Positions 8,706-17,178 of a stretch of 64,000 nt of DNA are shown in pieces. Below the pieces are notes generated by a model. It did not search any database. It was not told the origin of the DNA and saw nothing but the letters and a program-made list of their open reading frames with translations. Source of the stretch: Hinthialibacter sp964556895 (lineage in GTDB: Bacteria; Hinthialibacterota; Hinthialibacteria; Hinthialibacterales; Hinthialibacteraceae); assembly GCA_964556895.1 (NCBI GenBank), contig CAZKYC010000006.1, positions 1-64,000 on the forward strand, given 5' to 3'. Within the stretch, counting starts at the first letter, position 1. The number at the start of each line of letters is the position of its first letter. The position numbers were made by a program, and so were the translations under genes.

Positions 8706-10103
8706 ATGAAAAAATTAGGTATGGTCATGCTCGGTGTATGCGTGTTTGCTGCATCCGGCGTAATGGCGCAAGACGCGCCGCTTTCACTTAGCGCTGGTTG
8801 GGCGAACGCAGCGCCAACCATCGACGGCGTTGTAAACTTGGATGAGTACGCAACCGCTGCTCGAATCAGTATCAATGCGTTAGATGAAATCCCGCCAGGC
8901 GTCACCACAGAAGATTCTACTCTTGTCGGCGGGCCAAACAGCGACGGCAAGCAGTCAATTGAAGACTCAAGCGCGCTAGTCTATATCATGAACGACGGCG
9001 ATAATTTCTATCTCGCTTTCGACATCACTGATGATGTGCTTGATGTCAGTCTTTCGGACAATTTCCGCAACGATGGTATCGAAATTCGTATCGATTCTGA
9101 CAACAATAAGTCAGATGACCGAGAAACTGGCGTCGACTTCTTCCCCACCATTCTGCGTGATGGAAAAACCGGCGACTTTGTTGCTGAATTTGAAGAAGCG
9201 GCGACAAGCGAAAAAGCCGACGGAACAGGCTTTATGGCTGAATATCGCGTAAGCGCCCAGACGTTTGCCGATATTATCGGCTTTGACGTCGCCATCAATG
9301 ACAGCGACGACCCCGCAGAGCAAAACCGCGACACCCAGTATCGTTGGACAGGCGCTGATGACGCCGCGTGGAACGACCCATTCAAATGGGGCGACCTGAC
9401 CTTGGCCACCGGCCCAGGCAATGGCGTCTTTGGCCGCATGGTCTCAGGCCAAGCGACAACCACCCCGACTTTAGACGGTACACTCGAAGACGGCGAATGG
9501 GCTGGCGCTACCATGGTTGCTTGGGACGCCAACGACGAAATTCGTCCTGGCGTCACCACTGAAGACGCCGGCTTAGTTGGCGGTCAGTTTGGCAATGGCA
9601 AGCAAACCTACGAAGACTCACACGCCGTAGCTTACCTCATGAACGACGAAGAATGGTTCTATATGGCGGTAGACGTCACCGACGACGTCTTAGACTTTAG
9701 CCGTACAGATGGCGACTTTCGCAACGACGGCATCGAAGTTCGCATAGACCCCGACTTTGATAAAACGGATGATCGTGAAGACGGCGTTGACATCTTCCCG
9801 ACCTACATCGGTGATGGCAGCCTTGACGCTGACGGCTCCACTGACACCTATAACGGCGTAACAGTGCTCAAGCCAGACGGCTCAGGCTTTATTCTTGAGT
9901 TCCGCGCCAGCATGAGCGTGATGGCTCCTGTCATAGGTTTTGACCTTGCGATCAATGACAACGACGATGGCGCCGAAGCCAACCGCGATACTCAGTATCG
10001 TATCGTTGGCGCCGACGACGCGTCCTGGAACGATCCGTTCAAATGGGGCGAGTTGGTTTTGTATTCATCCGGCATTGATTCTGACACTTGGAAGAATTAC
10101 TAA
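8706..10103 (+). CDS. Secreted protein with two tandem CBM9-like sugar-binding domains
   Basis: A 465-aa protein with a signal peptide (MKKLGMVMLGVCVFAASGVM). Two homologous halves (about residues 27-232 and 242-455) each run through APTIDGVVNLDEY-type text, D(E/D)IPPGVTTED, a VYIMNDGDNFYLAFDITDD strand, FRNDGIEIRID and DDAAWNDPFKWG. The layout fits CBM9/DOMON-like beta-sandwiches. Both halves are rich in Asp, suggesting calcium binding or an acidic surface. There is no catalytic domain. The strong ribosome site and the very strong terminator behind it suggest a well-expressed single-gene unit. It could capture sugars at the cell surface or be a structural surface protein; this is inference. 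Confidence 0.8.
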   Translation: MKKLGMVMLGVCVFAASGVMAQDAPLSLSAGWANAAPTIDGVVNLDEYATAARISINALDEIPPGVTTEDSTLVGGPNSDGKQSIEDSSALVYIMNDGDNFYLAFDITDDVLDVSLSDNFRNDGIEIRIDSDNNKSDDRETGVDFFPTILRDGKTGDFVAEFEEAATSEKADGTGFMAEYRVSAQTFADIIGFDVAINDSDDPAEQNRDTQYRWTGADDAAWNDPFKWGDLTLATGPGNGVFGRMVSGQATTTPTLDGTLEDGEWAGATMVAWDANDEIRPGVTTEDAGLVGGQFGNGKQTYEDSHAVAYLMNDEEWFYMAVDVTDDVLDFSRTDGDFRNDGIEVRIDPDFDKTDDREDGVDIFPTYIGDGSLDADGSTDTYNGVTVLKPDGSGFILEFRASMSVMAPVIGFDLAINDNDDGAEANRDTQYRIVGADDASWNDPFKWGELVLYSSGIDSDTWKNY

Positions 10104-10124
10104 TTCTTCTTGCGCAATACAATC

Positions 10125-10157
10125 AAAAAGCCCGGGAGCAATTCCCGGGCTTTTTTT
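10125..10157 (+). terminator. Intrinsic terminator after the CBM9-like gene
   Basis: A perfect hairpin, AAAAAGCCCGGGA and TCCCGGGCTTTTT around a 5-nt loop, with a T run to 10157. It is the strongest terminator in this part of the window. Confidence 0.93.
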
Positions 10158-10233
10158 ATTGTCACGTATCCACGCGGCTTTAAGTCGGAGTTATCCGGCA
10201 ATCAAATACCTAGGCTTTAACCGAGGGTATTTC

Positions 10234-10344
10234 ATAGTGGTTGCCAGAATACTGTGCGGATTGAGTTTACATAACTGTATCTATCGCTGTCCGCCGCGGC
10301 GGATACGGGCGCGCTTACCGCACGCAATTTTGTCAAACGCTCTA
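10234..10344. repeat. Dispersed family-B repeat copy 1 (111 bp)
   Basis: Matches 33892-34002 over all 111 bases with about three substitutions. It carries the perfect palindrome CCGCCGCGGCGG and outer arms GTGCGG/CCGCAC, so the RNA could fold as a branched hairpin. It has no credible ORF. It lies between a terminator and another hairpin element, in the 404-bp interval 10104-10507 that otherwise holds no gene. Confidence 0.9.
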
Positions 10345-10392
10345 GTCATACCAAACCCACGAATAACCGTTTCATTGTAAGTACATTGAAGT

Positions 10393-10454
10393 GAGCCGCG
10401 ATTGATTGTAAACGAATCAATATAAAGCGGCTCGTCGGGAGACCCGCCCTCCCC
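10393..10454. repeat. Family-C hairpin element copy 1
   Basis: GAGCCG and CGGCTC arms enclose a perfect inner hairpin, ATTGATT-GTAAACG-AATCAAT, followed by GTCGGGAGACCCGCCCTCCCC. The right half (CGGCTCGTCGGGAGAC then CGCCCTCCCC) is shared with 25301-25327. It lies just beyond the stop of the TPR/ASPIC gene and may end its transcript. Confidence 0.7.
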
Positions 10455-10507
10455 TTTTTCGAAAATCACACTCCCTCGTAAAGACGCAGCAGAAAGATGA
10501 ATAGCGT

Positions 10508-13405
10508 TTAACCAGGGAAATCAATTGTCATTTTTGTATTGAGTGTTGGCGATTGGATCACGGTTGGTTCGGCGTGGTTCCAAAAGACAATCAGTTGTTC
10601 GATCTCGTCATATTCACCGAAGCCAAAATGTAAGGTTGACGTTGATTGAGAAATATAACTCGACCCGCCGTCGACGATGCGCGTCCAGCGGTTTTTGCCT
10701 TTTCTGGCTTCGACTCTGACGCCGAAGGTCTGAGCGCTGGTTCCATTTAATTTCACATTCAACCAGTTTTGGCTAGGCGTGTTATTTTCAAGCAAGACAG
10801 GGTTGGCGTCGATGTTGTTCACTACGATATCCATATCGCCGTCTTGGTCGTAGTCTAGCAACGCCGAACCGCGGCCCGATTCCATGCGAATACTATCGGG
10901 CAGGCTTGGCTCAGTCACGTCAATGAATTTTTCGCCCAAATTTTGATAGAACGAAACGCCTTGTCTGTAGGTATGGGTCAGGTCCATCTCATCGACTTGT
11001 GGATAAATATGTCCGTTGGCGGTGAAGACATCGAGCCAGCCATCGGCGTTAAAGTCACACCAGTTGGCTCCCCAGGTCACTTTTAAAAAACTGGGGTTTA
11101 ACAAGCCAACAATGCCGGTCACGTCATGCAACATGCCTTTACCGTCATTACGATAGACGAGGTCGGTTTGGTTGACATACGACGTGACAAACAGGTCTAT
11201 TAGGCCGTCGTTGTTATAATCGCCTGGGGCCATCCCCATGCTGGCGTGTTCTTGGCCGTTGGCGGTAAAGGCGCCGCCGGAGAAATAACTAATGTCTTCA
11301 AAAACGCCGTGGTTGTTTTGAAAAATAAAATTGTATGTGGTGTCGTTGGTGATATACAAATCGAGATCGCCGTCGTTTTCCATATCAAACGCGACTGCGC
11401 CCATGGCGCGTCCAGTGGATGAATCGAGGCCGAACTCGTCCATCATGTCTTTGAATGAACCGTCGCCCTGGTTGAAGTACATGCGGTCTGGCTGGGCGTC
11501 AAAATCGAGTGGATGAACAAAGACCGATACGCCGTAAAAATCGCCGCGGCGGTCAGCATCGCGCACCGGGTTAAAATCAACGTAGTTGCCTGAGTAGATA
11601 TCAAGCAATCCGTCGTTGTTGAAATCAGCCATAGCCAGAGCGGCGCAGTACCCTCCATCACCGACCCCCGCCTTCTCGGTCGCGTCAGTAAATGTGCCGT
11701 CTCGGTTATTCACATACAGCGTGTTGCGGCCAAAGTTTCCTACATACAAGTCGATCCAGCCGTCATTGTTGACGTCGCCAAATACAGCGCCCATTGAGTA
11801 GCCCAAATCGCCGACGCCCGCCTCAAGCGTTACATCGACAAACTTGCCTTCATCATTTCGAAACAGATAATTTCTGAAATTGTCGTCAGGTTTCATCGCG
11901 TCGGGGCGGCCATTAGCAAAGTAGATATCATCATCGCCGTCGTTATCATAGTCGCCGACTGTTAGGCCTGATCCCATCGCGTCGAGAATCCACCGCTTAT
12001 CGGGATGCCCCAGGCGGTGTTCAAACGCCATCAATCCACTTGATTCTGACACGTCGACAAAGTGGAACTTGCCTGGTTCAACCTCCTCAAGCGTTTCATC
12101 TCCAGACGTTGAAGCGATGGGAACCGTTTTTGGGTTCTCTTCATCAACGGTTTTACGAGCGACCTCTTGGTTTTTATTCTCTTCTAACGCCCCAGGTTCT
12201 GCCGTAGGGGCCGATTGTCGTTCAGAAATCATTCCTTTAAGAGTTTTGAGCGATTGAGAATTAGGATAAATGGTGATCGCCGCATCAACGATCTGTTTGC
12301 TCTCTTCTATCCGGCCTAACGCAAATAACGACCCCGCCACCAGTTTCATGTAATATTCAGTCGAACGCATTCGCTTATCAGCTATCTGTTTCAGAGATTC
12401 AAGGCTTTGTTCATAGCGTTTTTGGGAATACTCAATCTGTCCTAACAAAAGATAGGCCTGGCTGTTCGCTTGGCCATCTTCATCCAATTGTTTTAACAAC
12501 TTATACGCGAGATCGTTTCGGTCAACCTGGCAATATTCGAATGACAGTTCGAGGGTCTCTTGTGGAGAAAGTGAATTTTTTCGGTTATACAATTCAAACA
12601 TGCGCACCAGTTTGGTATTGCCCCAACTATTCAGATGCGCGCCAATTGTACGCACTCGATCTAATTCTTCTTTCTTTTGTTGCCTAGAAAGGCTCATCAA
12701 CAGTTGGTTGTAAGCCTTTTGTTGAAACGGTTGGTTTTGGATGACCTTGCGAAGATACTGTTCGGCTTTCTGTGGATTGTTATCAAGGTTTTCTAGTAAT
12801 CCCAGTTCGTAATACACCAGCCGGTGGTTTGGATTGAGCCGCACGACCTCGAGCAGGACTTTTCGGGCTTCGCTGTAGTTGCCTTCTTTAGAGAAAATCG
12901 CCCCTTTGAGAAACAAAGCGTCGATGTGGCCGGGCCGTTGCTCCAGCAATGCCTTAATCCATTGTTTCGCGTCATCAAACTGGTTATTTGAGTAGCCGAT
13001 GATACTCGCTCGATGAAGAAGCAACACGTTGGTTTCATTCTCTGAGACAATTTGCCTCATCAACGCCATGCCGTCTTTTACCCGGTCAGTCTGGCATAAG
13101 CACCGCGCCAATTGAGATCCAATCAGAGGATGTTGATAGACCGCCTCATAGAGTTGTTTCATAAACTCAACCCAGTTGTCGGCATAGACAAATCGCTGCA
13201 GCGAAGCATCGATCCTGATAATATCGTCATCGCTCAGCGGCGCCTGAATTTTCTCTAGCGCTGACTGGCCTTGAACAAAATTTTTGGCTTCAATCGCTGA
13301 CACAAGTTCGTCGGTCACTCGCGTTTGGTCATACTGCGCAATCAACGCTTCGCTTGAGATCACCAGTGATAAAATCAATAAAATGACAGCACGAAAATAC
13401 ATCAT
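10508..13405 (-). CDS. Secreted TPR - FG-GAP/VCBS - ASPIC/UnbV (CRTAC1-like) protein
   Basis: A 965-aa protein. A signal peptide (~1-23) is followed by TPR-like helices to ~residue 390 (KEGNYSEARKVLLEVVRLNP, NNPQKAEQYLRKV, QKRYEQSLESLKQI), a low-complexity linker near 395-440, then repeated FG-GAP/VCBS calcium loops (TVGDYDNDGDDDIYFANG, GDVNNDGWIDLYVGN, ADFNNDGLLDIYSGN, DYNNDGLIDLFVTS, DYDQDGDMDIVVNN), and a C-terminal ASPIC/UnbV domain (~880-960, WLNVKLNGTSAQTFGVRVE). This CRTAC1-like order is common in Planctomycetota, Acidobacteriota and relatives; the function is unknown. The segment FENAAHRL-like GLMAFEHRLGHPDKRWI marks the start of the propeller. Confidence 0.92.
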   Translation of the reverse strand: MMYFRAVILLILSLVISSEALIAQYDQTRVTDELVSAIEAKNFVQGQSALEKIQAPLSDDDIIRIDASLQRFVYADNWVEFMKQLYEAVYQHPLIGSQLARCLCQTDRVKDGMALMRQIVSENETNVLLLHRASIIGYSNNQFDDAKQWIKALLEQRPGHIDALFLKGAIFSKEGNYSEARKVLLEVVRLNPNHRLVYYELGLLENLDNNPQKAEQYLRKVIQNQPFQQKAYNQLLMSLSRQQKKEELDRVRTIGAHLNSWGNTKLVRMFELYNRKNSLSPQETLELSFEYCQVDRNDLAYKLLKQLDEDGQANSQAYLLLGQIEYSQKRYEQSLESLKQIADKRMRSTEYYMKLVAGSLFALGRIEESKQIVDAAITIYPNSQSLKTLKGMISERQSAPTAEPGALEENKNQEVARKTVDEENPKTVPIASTSGDETLEEVEPGKFHFVDVSESSGLMAFEHRLGHPDKRWILDAMGSGLTVGDYDNDGDDDIYFANGRPDAMKPDDNFRNYLFRNDEGKFVDVTLEAGVGDLGYSMGAVFGDVNNDGWIDLYVGNFGRNTLYVNNRDGTFTDATEKAGVGDGGYCAALAMADFNNDGLLDIYSGNYVDFNPVRDADRRGDFYGVSVFVHPLDFDAQPDRMYFNQGDGSFKDMMDEFGLDSSTGRAMGAVAFDMENDGDLDLYITNDTTYNFIFQNNHGVFEDISYFSGGAFTANGQEHASMGMAPGDYNNDGLIDLFVTSYVNQTDLVYRNDGKGMLHDVTGIVGLLNPSFLKVTWGANWCDFNADGWLDVFTANGHIYPQVDEMDLTHTYRQGVSFYQNLGEKFIDVTEPSLPDSIRMESGRGSALLDYDQDGDMDIVVNNIDANPVLLENNTPSQNWLNVKLNGTSAQTFGVRVEARKGKNRWTRIVDGGSSYISQSTSTLHFGFGEYDEIEQLIVFWNHAEPTVIQSPTLNTKMTIDFPG

Positions 13406-13505
13406 CGTTTTCCCTTTATGGCTTCGAACAAATCAATGGTTTTCTAGTTATAAATACCAACGAGTATACTCTCGAAACGAACCTGGCGCCACTTTCCCTC
13501 TAACG

Positions 13506-13533
13506 AAAAACGCCCAGCATCACTGGGCGTTTT
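13506..13533. terminator. Bidirectional-looking hairpin between divergent/convergent transcription units
   Basis: AAAAACGCCCAG and CTGGGCGTTTT around a 5-nt loop. It lies downstream of the aminotransferase stop only on the far side of its own gene order (21 bp past the minus-strand stop at 13555), so it most likely ends the DegT-like transcript before the TPR/ASPIC gene. Confidence 0.8.
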
Positions 13534-13554
13534 CGCAGGAACCGATGGCTTAAA

Positions 13555-14895
13555 CTAGGCGTTTGCCAATGCGGCGGAATGTTGTTGGATTTTTCGAATT
13601 GCTACTGCGATTTGCTCCATGTCTGATTTAGGGCCAAGCATCATAAACTGTAAAAACCAGATAGCTTCCCCGCAAAGTTTGTCATTCTCTGGCAGTTGGT
13701 TGTTCTGAAACCAATCGTCAATATACTGTTTGCCGTAAATGGTTTGATAGCCCGTAGAATGAAGCGTCTCATCCAAAAACGGCTCTTGATTTAACGGCGA
13801 ATAGCCTGTTGAACACGGGATGCCTTCTTTCTGAAGCGCGGCCTTAAACTTATCGCGCGACAGCCCTGAAAATTCATCGGGGTCATAGCGCAGCATGTAC
13901 AAATGATAGGCGCCCTGAGTCACGCCGTCATACAATTTTGCGGGATGGATTCCTGAAATCGGCTCCAGCAAGGATGTTAGATAGGCGGCGTTCTCGTTGC
14001 GGCGCTTGGCTTGGTCTTCGATACGGGTCATTTGCGCGGTCAACAGCGCGCCCTGAAACTCGGTCATACGCGCATTGACGCCGTTGTGAAGATAGCGAAA
14101 CCCATAAGTATTCTTGCGCTCGCGGCCATTGCTATGGAACGAATAACAGCGGTCCATCAGCGGTTCATTGGCGCCTGTTATTGCGCCGCCTTCGCCGCCG
14201 GAGAGGTTTTTGGTCACTTGAAAACTGAAACACCCCAAGTCGCCGACCGCTCCTACTTTGGTCCCGCGCCATTCGGCCAGGTGGGCCTGGCAGGCGTCTT
14301 CTAACACGGGGATGTTATGTTTCTTACCAATCGCAAGAATCGAATCCATATCAGCGGGATACCCACCCAGATGGACTGGCATAATACATTTGGTTCGTTC
14401 AGTGATCGCCGCCTCGATTTTTTGCGCATCGATCTGAAAGGTCTCACGGTCGGTATCAACAAATACCGGGACGGCGTGTTGAAGCAAAATCACGTTGACT
14501 GTCGCGACGAAGGTATAGGGCGGAACAATCACTTCATCGCCAGGACCGACGCCCAGCGCATTCAGTGAACAGAAAAGCGCGGTCGTCCCGCTTGAAGTGG
14601 CGATACAATCGTCGACGCCTAACAGCTGGGCGAACGATGTCTCAAACTGGTTAACAGAGTCGCCGTTAAGGCGGCACCAGCCTTTTTGTTCTAATACGTT
14701 CTTCCACACCGCTTTGTCGTTGGCGTGAATCTGAGGCCAAGCGTCAAACTTCGCCTTTCTGACAGGCGAGCCGCCCAACGCGGCGGGTGTGTTTTTGTTT
14801 GAACTGGCTAAAGCGATTGGCGCGGCGCCAGCCGCCAATGCGGCGCTGACCGCTGATCGGCGCATGAACGCGCGGCGGTTTGTTTTCTGTTGCAT
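13555..14895 (-). CDS. DegT/DnrJ/EryC1/StrS-type aminotransferase with a Tat signal
   Basis: A 446-aa fold-type I PLP enzyme. The family landmarks are present: SSGTTALFCSLNALGVGPGDEV, PPYTF, MPVHLGGYPADMD, LEDACQAH and the PLP lysine K229 in QVTKNLSGGEGGAI. It normally transfers amino groups to nucleotide-linked keto-sugars in the cytoplasm. Here an N-terminal NRRAFMRRS segment followed by an alanine-rich hydrophobic stretch (residues ~7-31) looks like a Tat signal, as in many sugar-degrading Planctomycetota homologues. No sugar-nucleotide genes are adjacent. Export of a PLP enzyme folded in the cytoplasm is compatible with Tat. Confidence 0.9.
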   Translation of the reverse strand: MQQKTNRRAFMRRSAVSAALAAGAAPIALASSNKNTPAALGGSPVRKAKFDAWPQIHANDKAVWKNVLEQKGWCRLNGDSVNQFETSFAQLLGVDDCIATSSGTTALFCSLNALGVGPGDEVIVPPYTFVATVNVILLQHAVPVFVDTDRETFQIDAQKIEAAITERTKCIMPVHLGGYPADMDSILAIGKKHNIPVLEDACQAHLAEWRGTKVGAVGDLGCFSFQVTKNLSGGEGGAITGANEPLMDRCYSFHSNGRERKNTYGFRYLHNGVNARMTEFQGALLTAQMTRIEDQAKRRNENAAYLTSLLEPISGIHPAKLYDGVTQGAYHLYMLRYDPDEFSGLSRDKFKAALQKEGIPCSTGYSPLNQEPFLDETLHSTGYQTIYGKQYIDDWFQNNQLPENDKLCGEAIWFLQFMMLGPKSDMEQIAVAIRKIQQHSAALANA

Positions 14896-14994
14896 GATTT
14901 ATTCTCCTCATTCAAAAAGACAAATTGCAAATACGCTCGATATATGCTATCAGAGAGTGTGGTTAGACTCTATAGATTTTTTAGGAGCATCGTC

Positions 14995-16338
14995 ATGAAA
15001 TTTCAACATTTCATTTACGCCGTCATTCTGATCTGTAGCTCATTCACTATCTCTTACGCCGATTACCAGGCGGGCGTCGCTTCGGTTGTGATTACGCCCC
15101 AAGAAAAGCTCTGGTTATCGGGGTATGCCGCGCGTAAGCACCCCGCCGAAGGCGTCGAACACGACCTGCACGCCAAAGCGCTAACCATCAAAGACAACCA
15201 AGGCCAGACCGTCACGATGGTTACACTCGACTTGATTGGCGTGACGGCGGAGATGACCGAAGCCATTTCTCAACGAACCCAAAACGATTTGGGGCTGCCC
15301 CAATCCAACCTGATGATCACCTCGTCTCACACACACAGCGGGCCGGTGATTCGAAAAAACCTGACCGATATGTACGACCACACCGATGAACAATCCCTCC
15401 TGATCGATGAATATACGACAACCTTGATTGAGAAAATCATCGGTGTCATCAAAGAATCTCACAAAAGGCTCCAACCGGTTTCGATGTCGTATGGAACAGG
15501 AAACGCGGGTTTTGCTATCAATCGCCGTGAATATACATTTAATGGAGTTCGCATTGGCCTGAACCCAATTGGCCCGGTCGACCATGACGTCCCGGTGTTG
15601 GCGGTTCGCGATAGCGATGACAAAGTGATTGCGGTGTTGTTCGGGTATGCCTGTCACAACACCACGCTCGACTATTACAAATTCTGCGGCGACTACGCCG
15701 GATTCGCGCAAATTGAACTGGAACGGCTTTATCCTGACGCGACCGCCCTGTTTTGGAGCGGGTGCGGCGGCGACATCAACCCAAACCCACGAAGAGAACT
15801 TGACCATGCCAAGTCGCATGGCCGCGAGCTCGCGGTCGCGGTCGCAAACGTATTGAACTCAAAAATGGAGCCGCTTAGCGGCGCCATTCAGACCGCAGCC
15901 TCAACAATTGACCTCACTCTTACGCCAGCGCCCAGTAAGCAAGAGATTGAAAAGCAGAAAACCGACGCCAACAAATACATTCAGCGCCGCGCCCAATCAT
16001 TGCTGAACACGTTGACGAAACAGGGGGCAATTCCAGAAACCTATCCCTACCCCATTCAAGTGTGGAAACTTGGCGAATTAACCTGGATATCGCTGGCGGG
16101 CGAGGTGGTAATTGATTATGCCCTGCTCTTCAAGCATGAGTATGGGCGCGATACAACTTGGGTTATCTCATACGCCAATGACGTGTTCGCCTATATACCT
16201 TCTTTGAGAATATTGCGCGAGGGCGGGTATGAATCTGACACATCCATGATTTACTATGGCCTTCACGGCCCCTGGGCGGAAACGGTCGAACAAACCATCG
16301 TCAATGAAGTTGACGAATTAACGACATCATTGAACTGA
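14995..16338 (+). CDS. Neutral/alkaline non-lysosomal ceramidase-like secreted protein
   Basis: 447 aa from ATG 14995, chosen over an in-frame ATG at 14890 because TTAGGAGC precedes it and it opens with a signal peptide (KFQHFIYAVILICSSFTISYA). The N-terminal domain of the neutral ceramidase family (PF04734) is clear: GVASVVITPQEKLWLSGY, ALTIKDNQGQTVTMVTLDL, and the metal-site segment SSHTHSGP. A second histidine lies in GYACHNTTLDYY. It is shorter than the ~650-aa true ceramidases and lacks the full C-terminal domain, as usual for the many Planctomycetota proteins of this group, whose substrate is unknown. Confidence 0.88.
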   Translation: MKFQHFIYAVILICSSFTISYADYQAGVASVVITPQEKLWLSGYAARKHPAEGVEHDLHAKALTIKDNQGQTVTMVTLDLIGVTAEMTEAISQRTQNDLGLPQSNLMITSSHTHSGPVIRKNLTDMYDHTDEQSLLIDEYTTTLIEKIIGVIKESHKRLQPVSMSYGTGNAGFAINRREYTFNGVRIGLNPIGPVDHDVPVLAVRDSDDKVIAVLFGYACHNTTLDYYKFCGDYAGFAQIELERLYPDATALFWSGCGGDINPNPRRELDHAKSHGRELAVAVANVLNSKMEPLSGAIQTAASTIDLTLTPAPSKQEIEKQKTDANKYIQRRAQSLLNTLTKQGAIPETYPYPIQVWKLGELTWISLAGEVVIDYALLFKHEYGRDTTWVISYANDVFAYIPSLRILREGGYESDTSMIYYGLHGPWAETVEQTIVNEVDELTTSLN

Positions 16339-16342
16339 CGCC

Positions 16343-16382
16343 TAGAAGCCATCTCTGTTTTTGAGATGATTTCTACTTTTTT
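16343..16382 (+). terminator. Candidate terminator of the ceramidase-like gene
   Basis: Stem CATCTC/GAGATG with an outer TAGAA/TTCTA pair separated by a 2-nt internal loop, followed by CTTTTTT. It overlaps the end of the convergent SDR gene by a few bases. Confidence 0.6.
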
Positions 16383-17161
16383 GGCAACGCCCGGGTCGCG
16401 CCTGTTGAGATGCCGCCGTCGACCAAGATCGTCTGGCCTGTGACATATTCGCTGGCGTCAGACGCGAGAAAGACCACCGTGCCGTCGAGGTCGTTTGGTT
16501 TGCCAGGCCGTTTGAGTGGTATACGGTCGCATAAATACTCAACCCATTCTTCGTTTTCATACATCACTGCGTTTTGGGCTGTCTTAAACCATCCCGGCGC
16601 GAGACAGTTTACGGTGAGGCCGTGTTCGCCCCAATCGTCGGCCAGGCTCATGGTCAGTTGTTTCACGCCGCCGCGGCTGGCGCAATATGGCGCCAGGCCA
16701 GCATACCCCGCCACGCAGGTCACCGAGCCAATGTTGATGATTCGCCCATACTGTTTTTCAATCATGTGTTTTGCGACCGCCTGCGAAACAAAAAACGTGC
16801 CGCGCAGGTTGGCGTCGAGCACGAAGTTCCAATCGTCCCAGGTGACCTCCAAAGCGGGCTTGCGACGGTTGCATCCCGCATTATTCACGAGAATATCAAT
16901 CTTGCCGTAATGGCTGACCGCCGAGTCAACTGCCGATGTGATGCTCTCCTGATTGGTCACATCGAGTTCGACCGCAAAGGCCTTACGCCCCAGCGACTCG
17001 ATTTCTTCTTGAAACGGCTTTAACGAATCAAGCGTTCGGCTGGTGATGACTAAGTCCGCTCCTGCTTTCGCTAGAGCGCGTCCCATGTATTGCCCCAATC
17101 CACGGCTGGTTCCGGTCACGAGGGCGACTTTTCTGGTCAGATCAAATAATGAAGTTGACAT
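16373..17161 (-). CDS. SDR-family oxidoreductase, gluconate-5-dehydrogenase-like, with YxxxR in place of YxxxK
   Basis: A classical 262-aa Rossmann short-chain dehydrogenase. It shows TGTSRGLG (nucleotide loop), NNAG (residues 93-96), Ser146 and Tyr159 at the normal 13-residue spacing, and the PG motif in NCLAPGWFKT. The catalytic Lys expected four after Tyr is Arg163 (PYCASRGGVKQ, codon CGC), so the proton relay is altered. The closest annotated relatives are gluconate 5-dehydrogenase or 2-deoxy-D-gluconate 3-dehydrogenase types. Its stop/start spacing to the Zn-dehydrogenase gene upstream is 17 bp, so the two are probably one operon oxidising a sugar or sugar acid. Confidence 0.88.
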   Translation of the reverse strand: MSTSLFDLTRKVALVTGTSRGLGQYMGRALAKAGADLVITSRTLDSLKPFQEEIESLGRKAFAVELDVTNQESITSAVDSAVSHYGKIDILVNNAGCNRRKPALEVTWDDWNFVLDANLRGTFFVSQAVAKHMIEKQYGRIINIGSVTCVAGYAGLAPYCASRGGVKQLTMSLADDWGEHGLTVNCLAPGWFKTAQNAVMYENEEWVEYLCDRIPLKRPGKPNDLDGTVVFLASDASEYVTGQTILVDGGISTGATRALPKK

Positions 17162-17178
17162 GTTGGTTTCCTTGTCGA

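Noticed and set aside
9008..9559. 183-aa minus-strand frame inside the CBM9-like gene
   Set aside because: Antisense shadow; composition follows the Asp-rich sense gene.
15181..15819. 212-aa minus-strand frame inside the ceramidase-like gene
   Set aside because: Antisense to a conserved family; no ribosome site.
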